The notes beneath the pieces were generated by a model. That model made no database searches. It worked only from the letters and a program-made list of their open reading frames with translations, and was not told the origin of the DNA. 64,000 bases of DNA from Riptortus pedestris (Eukaryota; Arthropoda; Insecta; Hemiptera; Alydidae). The translations under genes and the position numbers were made by a program. Location: contig CM032230.1 in assembly GCA_019009955.1 (NCBI GenBank), positions 7,990,001-8,054,000 of the forward strand, read 5' to 3'. Positions 1 to 11,324 of the stretch are shown in pieces; the first letter of the stretch is position 1, and each line of letters opens with the position of its first letter.

Positions 1-204
1 TATTGGTCCAAAACCAAAGAATGGCCTTTTGGCCGACAACCAAAGAATGGAAATCTGTTGTGGTATTTAAGCTTGGTTGTTCGGATTTTACTGAATATTC
101 TTAGTGTGGCATGAATAGGAATGGGGTTTATAGAAAGCTGAAAAAAAATGTATGTAAAAATGGCTGTTTATAATGAAATTGCAGGAAAAATTTTATATAA
201 TTAA

Positions 205-545
205 ATTAACAAAAATGTTAAATCTATACAATATTTTGACCCCCGTCATAATAACGGTAATATATCGATTCCTTACCTTCTCTACCCCCTCCCACCTCTA
301 TGGCCCGATTTCAACAGTTTATGAACTAGTTCTTTAGTTTCACGTGTATCGCTTAAATTCGTTCCGTAACTCACCGGAGACTGTAAATTCACACGCGCAC
401 ACAAGCACCTTCATATTTGTTTTTTTTTTTTTGAAGTGACTGAATCAGTGGAGATTTTTTTAAACCCTCACGTCATGAGTAGAGAAGAAGATGTTCCCTA
501 TATCAGTTTGAGAAAGAAAAGCAGAGACTAATCCAGACTCTGTAA
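205..545 (+). repeat. very degraded TA-core family copy
   Basis: Family landmarks survive in order: a gtcataataacgg segment, C-rich tract, gcccgatttcaac, and near 470 a cgtcatgagta segment. The (TA)n core has been replaced by a short CA/poly-T stretch. Ends are not clear. Confidence 0.45.
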
Positions 546-837
546 TGACACCAGCAATTTGTAATTCAATTCACTGCAATTATAATTAATACTAATAATT
601 GCTCCTCACACTAGTTAAACACTAGTCGTATATAATCGCAGCTCTATTCTCCAGAGAGTGGAATATTTGGCCCAATTTTCTTGTTCCTTCCTCAAGAAAT
701 GATTACTTCTTTAATAAATAGATCCACAGTTCATGATCTCCAACTATATGCCTTATTGGCAGATTGCCCTTGAAGAAAATCAGGTAATCATTGAAAATTA
801 ATGTGATCATTAAAAAATTACAATAAGCACCGAAGAT

Positions 838-1235
838 TGCTGAAGTCAATAAAAGAAAAGCATTTGCTAAGCAAGCCTTCCGAAGCCAAAGTATTATTTA
901 AGTAATGAATATGTTAGCATGGATACAAAAAAAACTGCTTGCTAAGATTTGTGTGCACTGCTTTGAGAGGGAGAAAGTTAGGCTATCCACAAAAGGGAAT
1001 ATAATAAATTGGAAGCGATGGAAATTTGGGTTTTGTGCAGAATCACTAAAAAAGTTAGACTCAAAAAAAAAAAAGTTAAGGGGAAACTTTAGAATGAGGT
1101 AAGTGAAAGTAACCATGGAAAAGCGGCGGGTGAAACTTCTTGGGCATATCATAAGGGACAAGGATTTCAACACAAATATATTTGTATGTAAAATCATTGG
1201 ACTAATGGGTGGAGGCAGGCCTAGAAAATCGTTGG
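838..1235 (+). pseudogene. RTE-like non-LTR retrotransposon fragment (reverse transcriptase C-terminus)
   Basis: Broken frames give, in order, AKQAFRSQ, MLAWIQKKLLAKICVHCFER, and after a frameshift EKRRVKLLGHIIRD. In arthropod RTE-type elements the post-thumb region reads as a KRAFQ segment, then a ...RKKLVK segment, then a ...RVKLLGHIIR segment, so the order and content fit. Stops and shifts show it is dead. A sister fragment sits at 33180-33660. Confidence 0.7.
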
Positions 1236-1276
1236 CCAATTTCATCCATTAACAAATGTGATGAATAGTGTTGAAT

Positions 1277-1732
1277 GAAAGGTTAAAAAGCCCGTCACGC
1301 CGGGGCTGCGTAAACTAAGCAGATTTCCCACGTGAAGTTATACAATAGAGAAATTTCAAAAGAGCCGTACAGTTACGGAAACGGCCGAACTAGCTTTTGG
1401 TTACGACTAGAACCGAAATTAGCCGATCTCATCTCATCCGTTATCCGCACACACTTAATAAAAATGCAAATATCTCGGTTAATATTCAAGATTGAGAATA
1501 AATGTATATAACAATATTTATAGTAAATTTGATTTGCAATAAGATTGATTCTATACAGTGTTTGGATCCGACGTATATTAACGGAGATATTTCGATTTTT
1601 CGAAAATCCTCCCCTCTAACCTCTCCTCCCACTGGTCCGATTTCAGCCATTAACGAACTTGATCTTCCTTTTGGGATAAAACGATTAAATAGCGAGTTTG
1701 CTAAAGATCAAACAAAAATTGCGACCGCTAGA

Positions 1733-1793
<61 letters not shown>

Positions 1794-1906
1794 CGGACCT
1801 CATTTTCGTCATCTTTGGGTAGGATCGATGGACATTTGAAGATAATTTTTGAAAATCGCGTCATGAGTACGGCCTCAATAGCTGATTCCACTTAAGGGAA
1901 ATCTTC
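1277..1906 (+). mobile_element. TA-core family copy, 5' module A, near complete
   Basis: It begins cccgtcacgccggggctgcg, then taagcagatttcccacgtga. The module A text follows (acaatagag, a gccg..cggaaacgg segment, ctagcttttgg). The common body comes next (aaatatctcggttaatattc, acggagatatttcg, ccgatttcagcc), then (TA)n at 1735-1784, gaacgg-like caacggacctcattttcg and gatcgatggacatttgaag. It ends cttaagggaaatcttctaa. CACGTG at 1329-1334. No coding capacity is seen. Confidence 0.85.
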
Positions 1907-1949
1907 TAAAATTGAATATGGTGTGGATCAAAAAAATATTTGAGTCAAA

Positions 1950-2075
1950 AGCGGTAAATCTAAATGATGACGTCGTCAGTCTACGTATTTGCATGTATCT
2001 CACACTGTAAATGTTCTATGACAGAAATATTTGGTATTTATGCTTCTTAATAAAGTGGTTTATGATGTAACTGCT
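1950..2075 (+). repeat. fragment of TA-core module B
   Basis: It contains cgtatttgcatgtatctcac, then a poorly kept match to module B text (ggtatttatgcttct, aataaagtg). It sits between two fuller copies in opposite orientations. Confidence 0.5.
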
Positions 2076-2206
2076 TGTTTTAGCAGATTTCCCTTAAGGG
2101 AAATCAGCTATTGAGGTTGTACTCATGACGGAATTTTCGAAATTTTTCTTCAAATGTCCATCGATCCTACCTAGTAGATGACGAAAATGAGGTCCGTTCA
2201 AAACTG

Positions 2207-2271
<65 letters not shown>

Positions 2272-3029
2272 ATGTTACCACCCTAGCGGTCGCAATTTTT
2301 GTTTAATCGTTACCAAACTCGATATTTAGTCGTTTTATGTATTAAGAAAAATCAAGTTCGTTATCCTCTGAAATCGGACCAGAGGAGGGAGCGGTTTAGA
2401 GGGGGAGAATTTCGAAAATTCGAAATATCTCTGTTACTTACGTCGGATAGAAAAAGTGTATAGAATCAATCTTATTGAAAATGCAATGCACTGTAAATAA
2501 TGTCATATACATTTATTCTCTATCTTGAATATTAACCGAGATATTTGTATTTTTCAGTTTTCAGCATTCAGTAAACCCCCACTTCTACTAGTGTTACATA
2601 AACAATGCTCTGTTGTATAATAAAATATATTAATTGAAGCCCAAATACCAAATTTTGTTTTCATTGAACTTTTACTTTGTGAGATATATGCAAATACGTT
2701 CTGTTGCCCCCCCCCCTTCTCTTGTTTTTGGATCACTAAAATTTGAGTGATTGAGATAAAACTGATTCTGATTCATTACAAATTACAGCACTAGCTTTAG
2801 TAAATTGTTTTCAATCAAATTAATACGTTATATTCAGATATATTTCATTAACTGTTTGTCTTCCCTATCTATGCAGCGCTACGAGGTTGGATTGCCTGTT
2901 TGTTCACAATTCAGCCTTGTACATTTACTGAGCATTCACGGTTGTGTTACCTGTATGTATATTTATATATGGTAATTGTGTAATCTGCTATGTTTACGCA
3001 GCCCCTCCGTGGCGGACTTTTTAAAATGG
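2076..3029 (-). mobile_element. TA-core family copy, long form (modules C+B), minus strand
   Basis: Read on the plus strand it opens tagcagatttcccttaaggg, passes the (TA)n core at about 2213-2267, the common body reversed, and module B (cagtaaacccccactt, then gcaaatacg). About 250 bp of an extra module (C) follow, and it ends tttacgcagcccctccg then ggcggacttttt. The same long layout is seen at 7946-8890 and 46246-47168. Confidence 0.8.
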
Positions 3030-3165
3030 TATGAGTAGGAGTGGATGTTTAATGTCGGCAGGAAATTAGAAAATGCAAATATCTCGGTTAACTATCACAC
3101 TTTTTGATCCGACTTCTAATTATGGAGATATTTTGAATTTTCGAAATCACCCTTCTAGCCCCAGT
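3024..3165 (+). repeat. TA-core body fragment
   Basis: It has atgagtaggagtgg, aaatatctcggttaa, gatccgact and ggagatattttgaattttcg in family order, then breaks off in a C-rich tract. It directly abuts the minus-strand copy before it. Confidence 0.55.
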
Positions 3166-3414
3166 TAACAAAAATAACCCATTAACTCCCAAACTATGTA
3201 ATAGAATGTCCATACTTTTGGAACAATTAGATCAGAAGTATTTTAAACGTTGAGTCCATAGATCCAATTTTATAACAATTGGAATTAAATAATAGATAAG
3301 AAAGGGCTGATAAAAGTATTAATTATATAACTCTATTGTGTAATAAAGAATATTTAAGGATTCACATTTCTCAATGTAAGCTTTATATAGAATATTATCT
3401 TTCATCTGTCATTT

Positions 3415-3530
3415 GACTTTTATTTATTTATGTATTAACGTCCACTTTTTGCAACTTAGGCTAATCGGGACGGGTTATCTACAGGCTACCACCCTTTTCT
3501 AGCCAGGGTGGGATTTTAGGACGTTATTTA
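3415..3530 (-). repeat. tRNA-derived SINE, 3' half
   Basis: It matches, reversed, the SINE body at 11480-11625: attaacgtccactttttgca, ggctaatcgggacggg, ttatctacaggctaccaccc, agccagggtgggatttta. The tRNA-like head is missing. Confidence 0.7.
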
Positions 3531-3944
3531 ATTATTTATTATTATTGTATGGAAATTATTTTTTTTAATTGAAGGTTAGATTTTTAACATAGGCTTGATT
3601 TGAAAATATGAGGGGATAAATATATTTAGAAGAAAACTTTTAATCGTCCAAATAAAAAAAACAAAATTAATTTTTTACATTTCCATTGAATAATATAGTA
3701 TTTATTTATGAATTAATAATACCTCAGTCGTTGACAATCGTGCAGAAATTTCTTTTACTAATTCTTCAAATATATGACCTTGTATCCAATGTTATTCACA
3801 TAGTGAAAACGGTACTAAATGGCTTCGTGAATGTTCGTATTAGAAATAAAACAAGGAAAGAAGTCAATAATAGAATAGAAACAAACTAGAAGTAAAATAT
3901 TTAATATCTTACTACAGATACTAAGATTTATTTGTTAATGTCTG

Positions 3945-4385
3945 TAGTACAAATGGCTGATATCGACAAGCATGCAAAACTAGCAACTAAAATGTCTACT
4001 ACTGATATAACTCCTCTAACAACAGCAGACCTCAACAAGATTGTACAAACAAAAATATTCCAAGAATGGAAAAAAAAACTGGTTACGTACTGACCACAAC
4101 CTATTGGAAATCAAACGCGATTTTCCTGGAGGGACAAGGAAACAGTACGTATATTCAAGAAGAGACCAAGTCGTCCTCACAAGACTACGCATTGGACATG
4201 CATACCTGACACATTCTTACAATGAACAGAAAAGACAAGCGTACTTGTACTCATTGCAACACTGAACTAACTATAAAACACCTACTAACAGAATGCAGAT
4301 TACGAACTTACTTAAACATTCCACATGACTTGAACGAACTACTGACTGAAGGTAGCCCACATATTGCCACTATTCTGAGATATTG
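3945..4385 (+). pseudogene. non-LTR retrotransposon C-terminus (post-RNase H region)
   Basis: Across frameshifts it reads TTADLNKIVQTKIFQEWKK, then RRDQVVLTRLRIGHAYLTHS, then KRTCTHCNTELTIKHLLTEC and a tail ending in a stop after ILRY. The LRIGH...LTH...C..C...LTIKHLL.EC pattern is the zinc-binding C-terminus of arthropod non-LTR elements with an RNase H domain. It is a dead copy. A (GT)n tract begins about 50 bp further on, possibly grown from the element's 3' end. Related fragments are at 21780-22010, 16985-18000 and 34990-35250. Confidence 0.72.
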
Positions 4386-4438
4386 AAAAAAGATTGGGCA
4401 GTTTGACAATATTTAATTTCATATTTTAAAATTTTTTA

Positions 4439-4461
4439 ATTTGTGTGAGTGCGTGTGTGTA

Positions 4462-4549
<88 letters not shown>
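4439..4549 (+). repeat. (GT)n microsatellite
   Basis: About 110 bp of nearly pure GT dinucleotide, with a few interruptions at the start. Confidence 0.95.
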
Positions 4550-4550
<1 letters not shown>

Positions 4551-4867
4551 CGTGTTTAAATTTGAATGATGCCTGTTTTTATGAATAGTTTTGTTTCAAA
4601 GTCACCAAGTTTTCTTTTCACTTATTTATTTACCACCTGTTTTTAGTTCTATGTTGTGTTCGTGTTTCTTGTTCCTTTTGTGTTATTTTGTTTACATGTT
4701 TCTTGTTATTTTATTGTGCTCGTTTTTCTTGTTTGTTTCGTGTTACTTTGTTTTGTTATTTTGTTTACTTTTTTTTTTTTTTGTTTTCCCCCCATGTTTA
4801 AGAAGTGCCAAGTCGCCACAGTTGGGAGCTCTACATAATAAATAAATAATATCTGTATATATATATA

Positions 4868-5330
4868 TATATATAAATGAAGGTTTGTCTGTATGTCCTT
4901 TATAGAATCGTAAACGGCTGAACCGTATTTTATGAAACTTGGTATTACTACTAACCCAACTTAGGTTTTAGGCTATATTAATATTCTATGAGACGAACAT
5001 GAGTCGGGGTTATAAGGGACGTGTGAAATATACAATCGCGATATTTCGTAATTGTAGTTTGGCAAACGTGCCTATAACAAAAGTTTTTTAATTTAAAGTA
5101 ACTCTTGTTTGCACTTTTGCCATATAACGAAACAAAAAAGAGGTATACACGAAAAACTATAGAAGGGGCAACAATGTTATAGGACACGAAAGGCTAAATC
5201 GAAGCTATATTAACATTTTTAGGAACGAACTGGAGTGGGAGTTGTTAGGGAGGCATGAAATGAAAAATCGTCATATTTGTTTCTTATTGTTTTTTGGCGA
5301 AAGTGCACATGAAAAACGATGTATAATTTG
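4868..5330. repeat. dispersed arthropod-type repeat with a 'cggctgaaccg' block
   Basis: It starts after a short TA tract with aaatgaaggtttgtctgtat, then cgtaaacggctgaaccg and tatgaaacttgg. I recall similar text at the edge of many short arthropod repeats, sometimes assigned to Helitron-like elements; that assignment is from memory and untested. A weaker relative is at 39180-39300. Confidence 0.4.
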
Positions 5331-6061
5331 ATATTTAGAGTAACTTTAGTTATAAACATCTTTATCGTAATTTATAAAGCAAATAATTTGTATAGACGCT
5401 ATGTTATAGTCATCAATGCGTGTCCATTTATGAATTTATTCTATTTAGTACCTCGATGGATTAATACACTTTGCTTAACTTAACAGCCATTATTAGCAGG
5501 TTGAATGAAGACCAAAGTATATTGGCATCCCTCCCTTTTCTTTCCTAAACATTAATTAGTCAGAAATATCTGTTTCTCCTATCTTCTTCTTCTATAAATG
5601 TATTTAATACTTTATTTAATTAAAATAGGAAAATTAATTCAACAACCACACTTTGGTATTGTGAATAAAATGTAATAAGAATTATTAACATAATTTAATG
5701 TAAACAGAACTGATATCTTAAAAAAGTTTAAAAAAGATGTTTAAAATTTACTAGCTCTAGACATAAAAATATTCTTTAAGAGTTTTATATTTTAAAGCTT
5801 TATTTTTATTGGTCTTTTGAGAAAATTTTTCAAAACTCGCGTCATAAGTACGACCTCAATAGCTGATTTTCTTCAAGGAAAATCTGACAAAAAGAATAAT
5901 AATAATTATTCCGATACGTCTGTTGCTCAAAAAATTGACTGTTATTGCTATTTCAGTTATAAACAAATATTGTTTTCCCATTCGCATGTAAGAAATAAAA
6001 ATAAGTTGGGTACATTAATTAATTTAGAGTAATTAATTAATATTTATTTAAATAATCATAC
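5330..6061. other. AT-rich intron with one TA-core 3' fragment
   Basis: A TA-core 3' end fragment lies at 5812-5892 (cgcgtcataagtacgacctc, then aatagctgatt). Nothing else was recognised. The missing cyc PAS exon is not here. Confidence 0.6.
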
Positions 6062-6179
6062 TTTTAGCATCTATGAACCTCTCCCTCGGGCTGAGATGGG
6101 ATGATGATAGTTGCTCCTTCACCTTGGCCACATCCTTGGGGTGGAGAATGTCGAACCAGCTCTGTCCCAGCAAGTCTGA
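6062..6179 (-). CDS. cyc: cyc exon: PAS-A continuation
   Basis: This 118-bp exon holds 39 codons plus one base. It opens [20 protein letters not shown] and ends in [11 protein letters not shown]. The acceptor GTGTTGCAG has its AG at 6181-6180, and the donor is AAAA|GTATGATT (6061-6060). The WFDILHPKD and KVKEQLSSS segments are diagnostic for BMAL/CYC PAS-A. The usual Asp after the triple Ser is His here, a mild difference. The next exon should begin in phase 1 and continue PAS-A. No such exon is visible between 1 and 6061, which is AT-rich and repeat-filled. Confidence 0.96.
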
Positions 6180-6445
6180 CTGCAACACACAAATACATTA
6201 ACAGTTAATATCAAACAAATAAAAACAGCTAACATTAAACCTCAATTAATAAAAATATAATATGTGTCCAGTAATAAAAAATATGATGTGGAAACCCCAC
6301 GACATCCTAGTGCTCCAATTAAATTTAATATAATATACAACGTTACATTCATGGTTTTATTTAAATGTAGTATCTCCGTTCTAGTTCATCTGATCAAACC
6401 ATGTCATAGAAGATAATAATTTATAGATATTTTTATGAGAAACAA

Positions 6446-6721
6446 AATAAGTCTGTCATGCAGGGCTGCATAAACTAAGCAGATTTCCCACGTCAAGTTT
6501 TACAATAGAGAAATCTGCATACTGCTAGCACAAATACAAACGGTAATGACAACGTTTTACTAAAAATGCAAATATCTCGATTAATATTCAAGATAGAGAA
6601 TAAATGTATAGAACAATATTTATAGAAAATGTAATTTGCTATTAGATTGGTTTTATACATTTTTTCATCTCCCCCCCCCCCACTTGTTTTAGCCATTAGC
6701 GAACTTGATCTTTATTTTTAC

Positions 6722-6760
<39 letters not shown>

Positions 6761-6887
6761 TTTGAACGGACCTCATTTTCGTCATCTCCTAGGTAGGATC
6801 GATGGACATTTGAAAAAAATTTTCGAAAATCGCGTCATGAATATGACCTCAATAGCTAGCTGATTTCCCTCGAGGGAAATCTGATAA
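6446..6887 (+). mobile_element. TA-core family copy, module A, internally deleted
   Basis: The 5' end is gtctgtcatgcagggctgca then aagcagatttcccacg. It has a shortened module A, a body interrupted around 6655 by a jump to a C-rich run, (TA)n at 6724-6757, and a 3' palindrome that reads ttccctcgagggaa with a changed centre. The stem stays perfectly paired although the centre differs from TTAA, which suggests the palindrome itself matters. Confidence 0.8.
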
Positions 6888-7945
6888 AACTCATTTTACT
6901 CTTATCACCTACACACCTCAAATTCTTTCAGCCACCACATCCTCAAAGAATTTGAAATTATTATTTGATTTATATTGACCCATGAACCTCCAACATATTT
7001 CTAGACTATTGATGTCAATGACATGGAGATAAGCTATTTTAAAAATAAAAGTCCTCGAAAAATTATATCGACTAGCTTATAAGGCTTCTTCATTCTAAGT
7101 GGATTGTGTTTATTTTAAACAAGGTCATTGCTCTTCAAATTATGTAATAGTATTTACTTCAGTTACACAAAATTGAATGCATTTTCTACATTTTTTAAAA
7201 ATTTATTATATTTATTTATTGCGGAAAGCAAATACAAAAGGAAAAGAAATAAAAAGTATCAAGATCAAATTAAAACCCAACTATAAAAGGAGTAAAACTT
7301 GAGAAAGCGAAACAGAAAGCGCACCAAAAAAATGAACAAATAAAAACTCATTAAATTCTGAAACAAAAAAATATCTTACAAAATAACCGGTTAATTAAGA
7401 ACTATGATGAATATGTACATTAAATAAAACAATTATATATACCAAATTGTTAAAATGAAAACTATTCAAATAAATGAGAGCATAAATAACATCGGTGTAA
7501 TAGTTATGAGTGTCTAATACCCTACACATGCATTCACAATCACTCAAAACACACAGGCACATAAAATGAAACGTACAGATATATACATTTGAAAATTTAA
7601 GCTGGAGTTAAAACTTCTTTCTTATAAAAGTATTATTAATATTAATATAATGTCGTGATAATGTATAGATCTTTAACCAGATTCCCCTTAAGAGGGAAGT
7701 CGCAAACTTATTACTTTTATTTTAACTCAACTTTATTTCATTTTTATTAACATTTACTTTTATTTTATTACTTTTTTAAGTAATGTGATTGATGATTTTG
7801 CTTTGCAGTCACCAACTCGCCATCGGTGAGTAGAGTAACGCTTAATTCATAATAACGTATTTTTCTACTTCTTGGCATAGAAAAGCCTCTATAACAATCT
7901 AATACTCACTCATTATCCACTTTTTAAAACGGCTTATAAAAATTA
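6888..7945. other. AT-rich intron, no clear feature
   Basis: No recognisable gene or repeat landmark. A short AG/GT-bounded segment at 7809-7825 is discussed among the rejected items. Confidence 0.6.
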
Positions 7946-8754
7946 AAAAAGACCGTCACGCTGGGACTGCGTAAACTAAGCAGATTTCCTTCGTCAAGTT
8001 GTGCAATATAGAAATCTACATACTGCTAACACTTAACACCACCACGTGATATTAAGTGAATAAATACAGACTGTAATGAGAAATTTTTCAGTCAATTTTA
8101 ATAACCTCTAAATGGAAAGCTCTGCATTGTAAACAAACAGGTCTGTCAACCACTCAGAGATGAACAGAAGACAAATTCTTCACCCCAAAGGAAAAACAAT
8201 TACTGAAATATATCTGAATATAACATATTAATTTTACTGAAAACTATTTATTATATCTGGAACTATAACTTATAATGAATCAGAATAATGTTTATCTCAA
8301 TCCCTCAAATTTTAGTAGTCCATGGACTAAAGAAGGAGGCGGGGGATCATCAGAACGTATTTGCACATATCTCACAAAGAAGCTTACACCAGACTCTAAG
8401 CCAATTTCACGAGAGCCGAACAGATACGGAAACACCCGAACTAACATTCGGCGGAATCGCTCAAACAAACCCAAAATAGCCGAATATGAAAAATGCAAAT
8501 ATCTCGGTTAATATTCAAGATAGAGAATAAATGCATATAACAATATTTATTGTATATTAAATTTGCAATACGATTGTTTCTATACAAGTTTTTGATCAAA
8601 CGTAAAGTAACAGAGATATTTCGAATTTTCAAAAATCCCCCCCCCCCTCCGACTTGTCCGGTTACAGCTATTAACAAAACTTGATCTTTATTTTGGCATA
8701 AAATGATTAAATATAGAGTTTGTTAACGAAAAAGTACGACCGCTAGAGCGTTAA

Positions 8755-8797
<43 letters not shown>

Positions 8798-8890
8798 AAC
8801 GCACCTCTTTTCCGTTATCTAGTGGGTAGAATTGATGGACATTTAAAGACATTTATCATGAAACAATCTCAACTGCTGATTTCCCTTAAG
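7946..8890 (+). mobile_element. TA-core family copy, long form (modules C+B)
   Basis: It opens gaccgtcacgctgggactgc and cgtaaactaagcagatttcc. Module A-like and C text (about 8041-8290) come next, followed by module B with a block also seen reversed at 2700-2750 (cagaacgtatttgcac). Then come a gagccgaacag segment, the common body, (TA)n at 8757-8791, and a 3' end reading gatttcccttaagggtatct then gctaa. CACGTG at 8043-8048. Confidence 0.8.
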
Positions 8891-9579
8891 GGTATCTGCT
8901 AAAAAGCCTTCAGCTGAGGCTATTTGAAGGCACTGCACACCATTAGGAATTTCGGAACTTTGGGCGAAATATGGTAAATAGTTGAACAAGGATAATAAAA
9001 ATAGCGCGTGTGGTATTTTGAAGATTTTAATCTTCCCTTTGAACAATCCTCTAAAAATCATTAACAATGGGAAACACATATCTCAAATTCAATTTATTTC
9101 AAATTTTTCCTCTAGTGCTGAATATATTTAGACTCCTGCATCACTTATGCTTTAGAATAATGAAATCAAGATTACTTCAAGTAGAAAGCAGAAAAAACAC
9201 TTTAATTAGCGTTAGAAATATAAATAAGACAATGATTGTCAAATGAATAATTTATGAGCTATTTTCTTGTTTGAGACTTTTATCACAGTCGTTTTTTCTT
9301 ATTTTATTATAAGACTGCTGTTAGTAGAATTTAACCCATATTTTTTATATTTAATTACTCTTCATTATTGGTACTCAATGAATAAATAAACAATTATACA
9401 TATAATTTAGGAATAATTGTAGGAACTTAATTTAGTATAATTACTTGGCTAAGATTTTATTATTACAGTTGTATTTTATTTTTAGATTGCTCATAGTTAA
9501 ACTTGACATACATTTGTTGTAATTACTGTTAGTTAATGAATATTATAAAATATTGGCATATGCAGTATATACACCTTAC
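8891..9579. other. AT-rich intron, no clear feature
   Basis: Nothing recognisable between the TA-core copy and the cyc exon. Confidence 0.6.
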
Positions 9580-9672
9580 CTGAGTATAGTTAAGTGCTTG
9601 AGATACAGATTCTGACACGTAGAGTATCCTACCCCTGTCGCATCCAACTACGAATAAAAAACCCTCAGCTGC
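9580..9672 (-). CDS. cyc: cyc exon: start of PAS-A
   Basis: This exon is exactly 31 codons, phase 0 on both sides. It opens [20 protein letters not shown] and continues [11 protein letters not shown]. The acceptor is GTTTTCAG (AG at 9674-9673) and the donor CAG|GTAAGGT (9579-9578). In BMAL1/CYC this segment directly follows the bHLH and forms the first beta strands of PAS-A, which is part of the dimer interface with CLOCK. The match to the family ([10 protein letters not shown], then VSESV) is close, and the reading joins without adjustment to the bHLH exon upstream and the SDLLGQ exon downstream. Confidence 0.96.
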
Positions 9673-10159
9673 CTGAAAACAATAATTATTTTAGAAAAAA
9701 AAAAATGGCATAAATATTAGCATTTCTATAAAATATTAAATATGATATTGTACATAAATAAGGACTAAAAACTAATTACAGATCCTTGGGGTCAACTTAA
9801 AGTCATAGAGAAACTCATGCTAACATATATTCAAACTTTTCGACTCAAATACTTGTAAATACGAGAGCTACACTGAACAGACATTCACTCACTTGATTTG
9901 TAATACAGATTGACCCAAGAGATACAAAGACAGTTAGATAAATACCTTCCCACATCGTCTATTTGTCCTGACATTTTGTTCTCAAAACACATAATTTTAT
10001 TTTTTTAAATAGCTAATGATATTCTAAGCTGAGAGAGTAAACAAAAATATAATATTTATTTATTTAGGTGTGTAGCAATTTAAGCGATTCACGCTTTTTC
10101 TTATTATAAAACTAAAATAGTTTAGGTAAAGTCACCTTATAAAAACAAACAAAAAGGTT
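9673..10159. other. AT-rich intron, no clear feature
   Basis: Nothing recognised. The start of this stretch holds the polypyrimidine tract and AG of the 9672-9580 cyc exon when read on the minus strand. Confidence 0.6.
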
Positions 10160-10863
10160 AAAAAAGTCCGTCACGCAGGGGCTGAGTTAACTAAGCAGAT
10201 TTCCCACGTGCGCCACGTATTTGCATTTATCTCAAAACATACAAGTTCAATGAGAACAATATTTAGTATTTGGGCTTCGAATGCAGTGTGTTCATAATAT
10301 TACAGCTTTTTGTTAATATCACATGAGTAGGAGTGGGGGTTTACTGATGGCCAAAAAATAAAAAATGCAAATATCTCGGTTAATAATCGCGATAACGAAA
10401 AAAAGGAAAAACCATCATTTATATAAAAGTCCGTCACGCAGGGGCAGCGTAAGCTAAGCAGATTTCCCACGTGAAGTTTTACAATAGAGAAATTTCACGA
10501 GAGCCGAGCCAGTGAAGGAAACGGCCGAACTAGCTTTTGGCGGGAAAGTAACTCTCGTCCGTTAGGCGCCCCGATTTAATAAAAATGCAAATATCTCGGT
10601 TAATATTCAAGATAGAGAATAAATGTATATAACAATATTTATAGTAAATTTAATTTGCAATAAGATTGGTTCTGTACAATTTTTCGATCCGACGTATAGT
10701 AACGGAGATATTTCGAAATTTCGAAAATCCTCCCCTCTAAACACCCCTCCCACTGGTCCGATTTCAGCCGTTAACGAACTTGATCTTTCTTTTTACATAA
10801 AACGACTAAATATCGAGTTTGGTAACGATTAAACAAAAATTGCGACCGCTAGAGCGGTAACAG

Positions 10864-10927
<64 letters not shown>

Positions 10928-11322
10928 TTGAACGGACCTCATTTTCTTCATCTACTAGGTAGGATCGATGGACATTTGAAGAAAAATTTCGAAAATTCCG
11001 TCATGAGTACAACCTCAATAGCTGATTTCCCTTGAGGGAAATCTGCTAAAATTAAATTTGCAATACGATTGGGTCTACACAATTTTACGATCCGACTCAT
11101 AGTAACGGAGACATTAAGTATTTTCGAAATCCCCCCCCCTTTAAACCACTTGTCGGATTTTAGATGTTAACGAACTCGATCTTCCTTTCTTCATAAAACG
11201 TTTAAATATCGAATTTGATAACGATCAAGCAAAAATTGATACCGCTGTAGATTTTGAACGTACCTCATTTTTGTCATCTTCTAGGAGTATGATCGATGGA
11301 CATTAGAAGAAATGTTTCAATA
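10160..11322 (+). mobile_element. TA-core copy (module B) split by a second TA-core copy
   Basis: The outer element is 10160-10432 plus 11053-11322. It opens gtccgtcacgcaggggctga, carries module B (cacgtatttgcatttatctc), and breaks at catttatataaa. It resumes after 11052 with attaaatttgcaatacgatt, exactly where an uninterrupted copy would continue. The resumed part runs to gatcgatggacatt and lacks the terminal palindrome. CACGTG at 10205-10210. The break shows where the family's ends are. Confidence 0.82.
10433..11052 (+). mobile_element. TA-core family copy, module A, inserted in another copy
   Basis: This is one of the best complete members. The 5' end is gtccgtcacgcaggggcagc, with taagcagatttcccacgtga. 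Module A text, the full body and ttgcgaccgctagagcggta come next, then (TA)n at 10869-10923, gaacggacctcattttcttc, gatcgatggacatttgaag and the 3' hairpin ttcccttgagggaa. It ends atctgctaaa. CACGTG at 10468-10473. Confidence 0.88.
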
Positions 11323-11324
11323 AC

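Noticed and set aside
1698..1895. Frames rich in Ile-Tyr across TA tracts, here and in many other copies, as genes
   Set aside because: They are translations of (TA)n microsatellites in the repeat family.
4591..4845. Hydrophobic plus-strand frames (Phe/Leu/Val/Cys-rich) as a membrane protein
   Set aside because: They come from T-rich low-complexity sequence and overlap each other in different frames.
1..6061. Search for the next cyc exon (rest of PAS-A)
   Set aside because: No segment with PAS-like residues, GC rise or phase-1 acceptor was found; it must lie outside the window.
7809..7825. 17-bp segment between TTTGCAG and GTGAGT on the plus strand as a micro-exon
   Set aside because: Too short to test for coding, no partner exons in phase nearby, and easily a chance pair of splice-like motifs.
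8843..9079. Minus-strand 78-codon frame near the PAS-A exon as another cyc exon
   Set aside because: It overlaps the end of a TA-core copy, lacks splice sites and has no PAS similarity.
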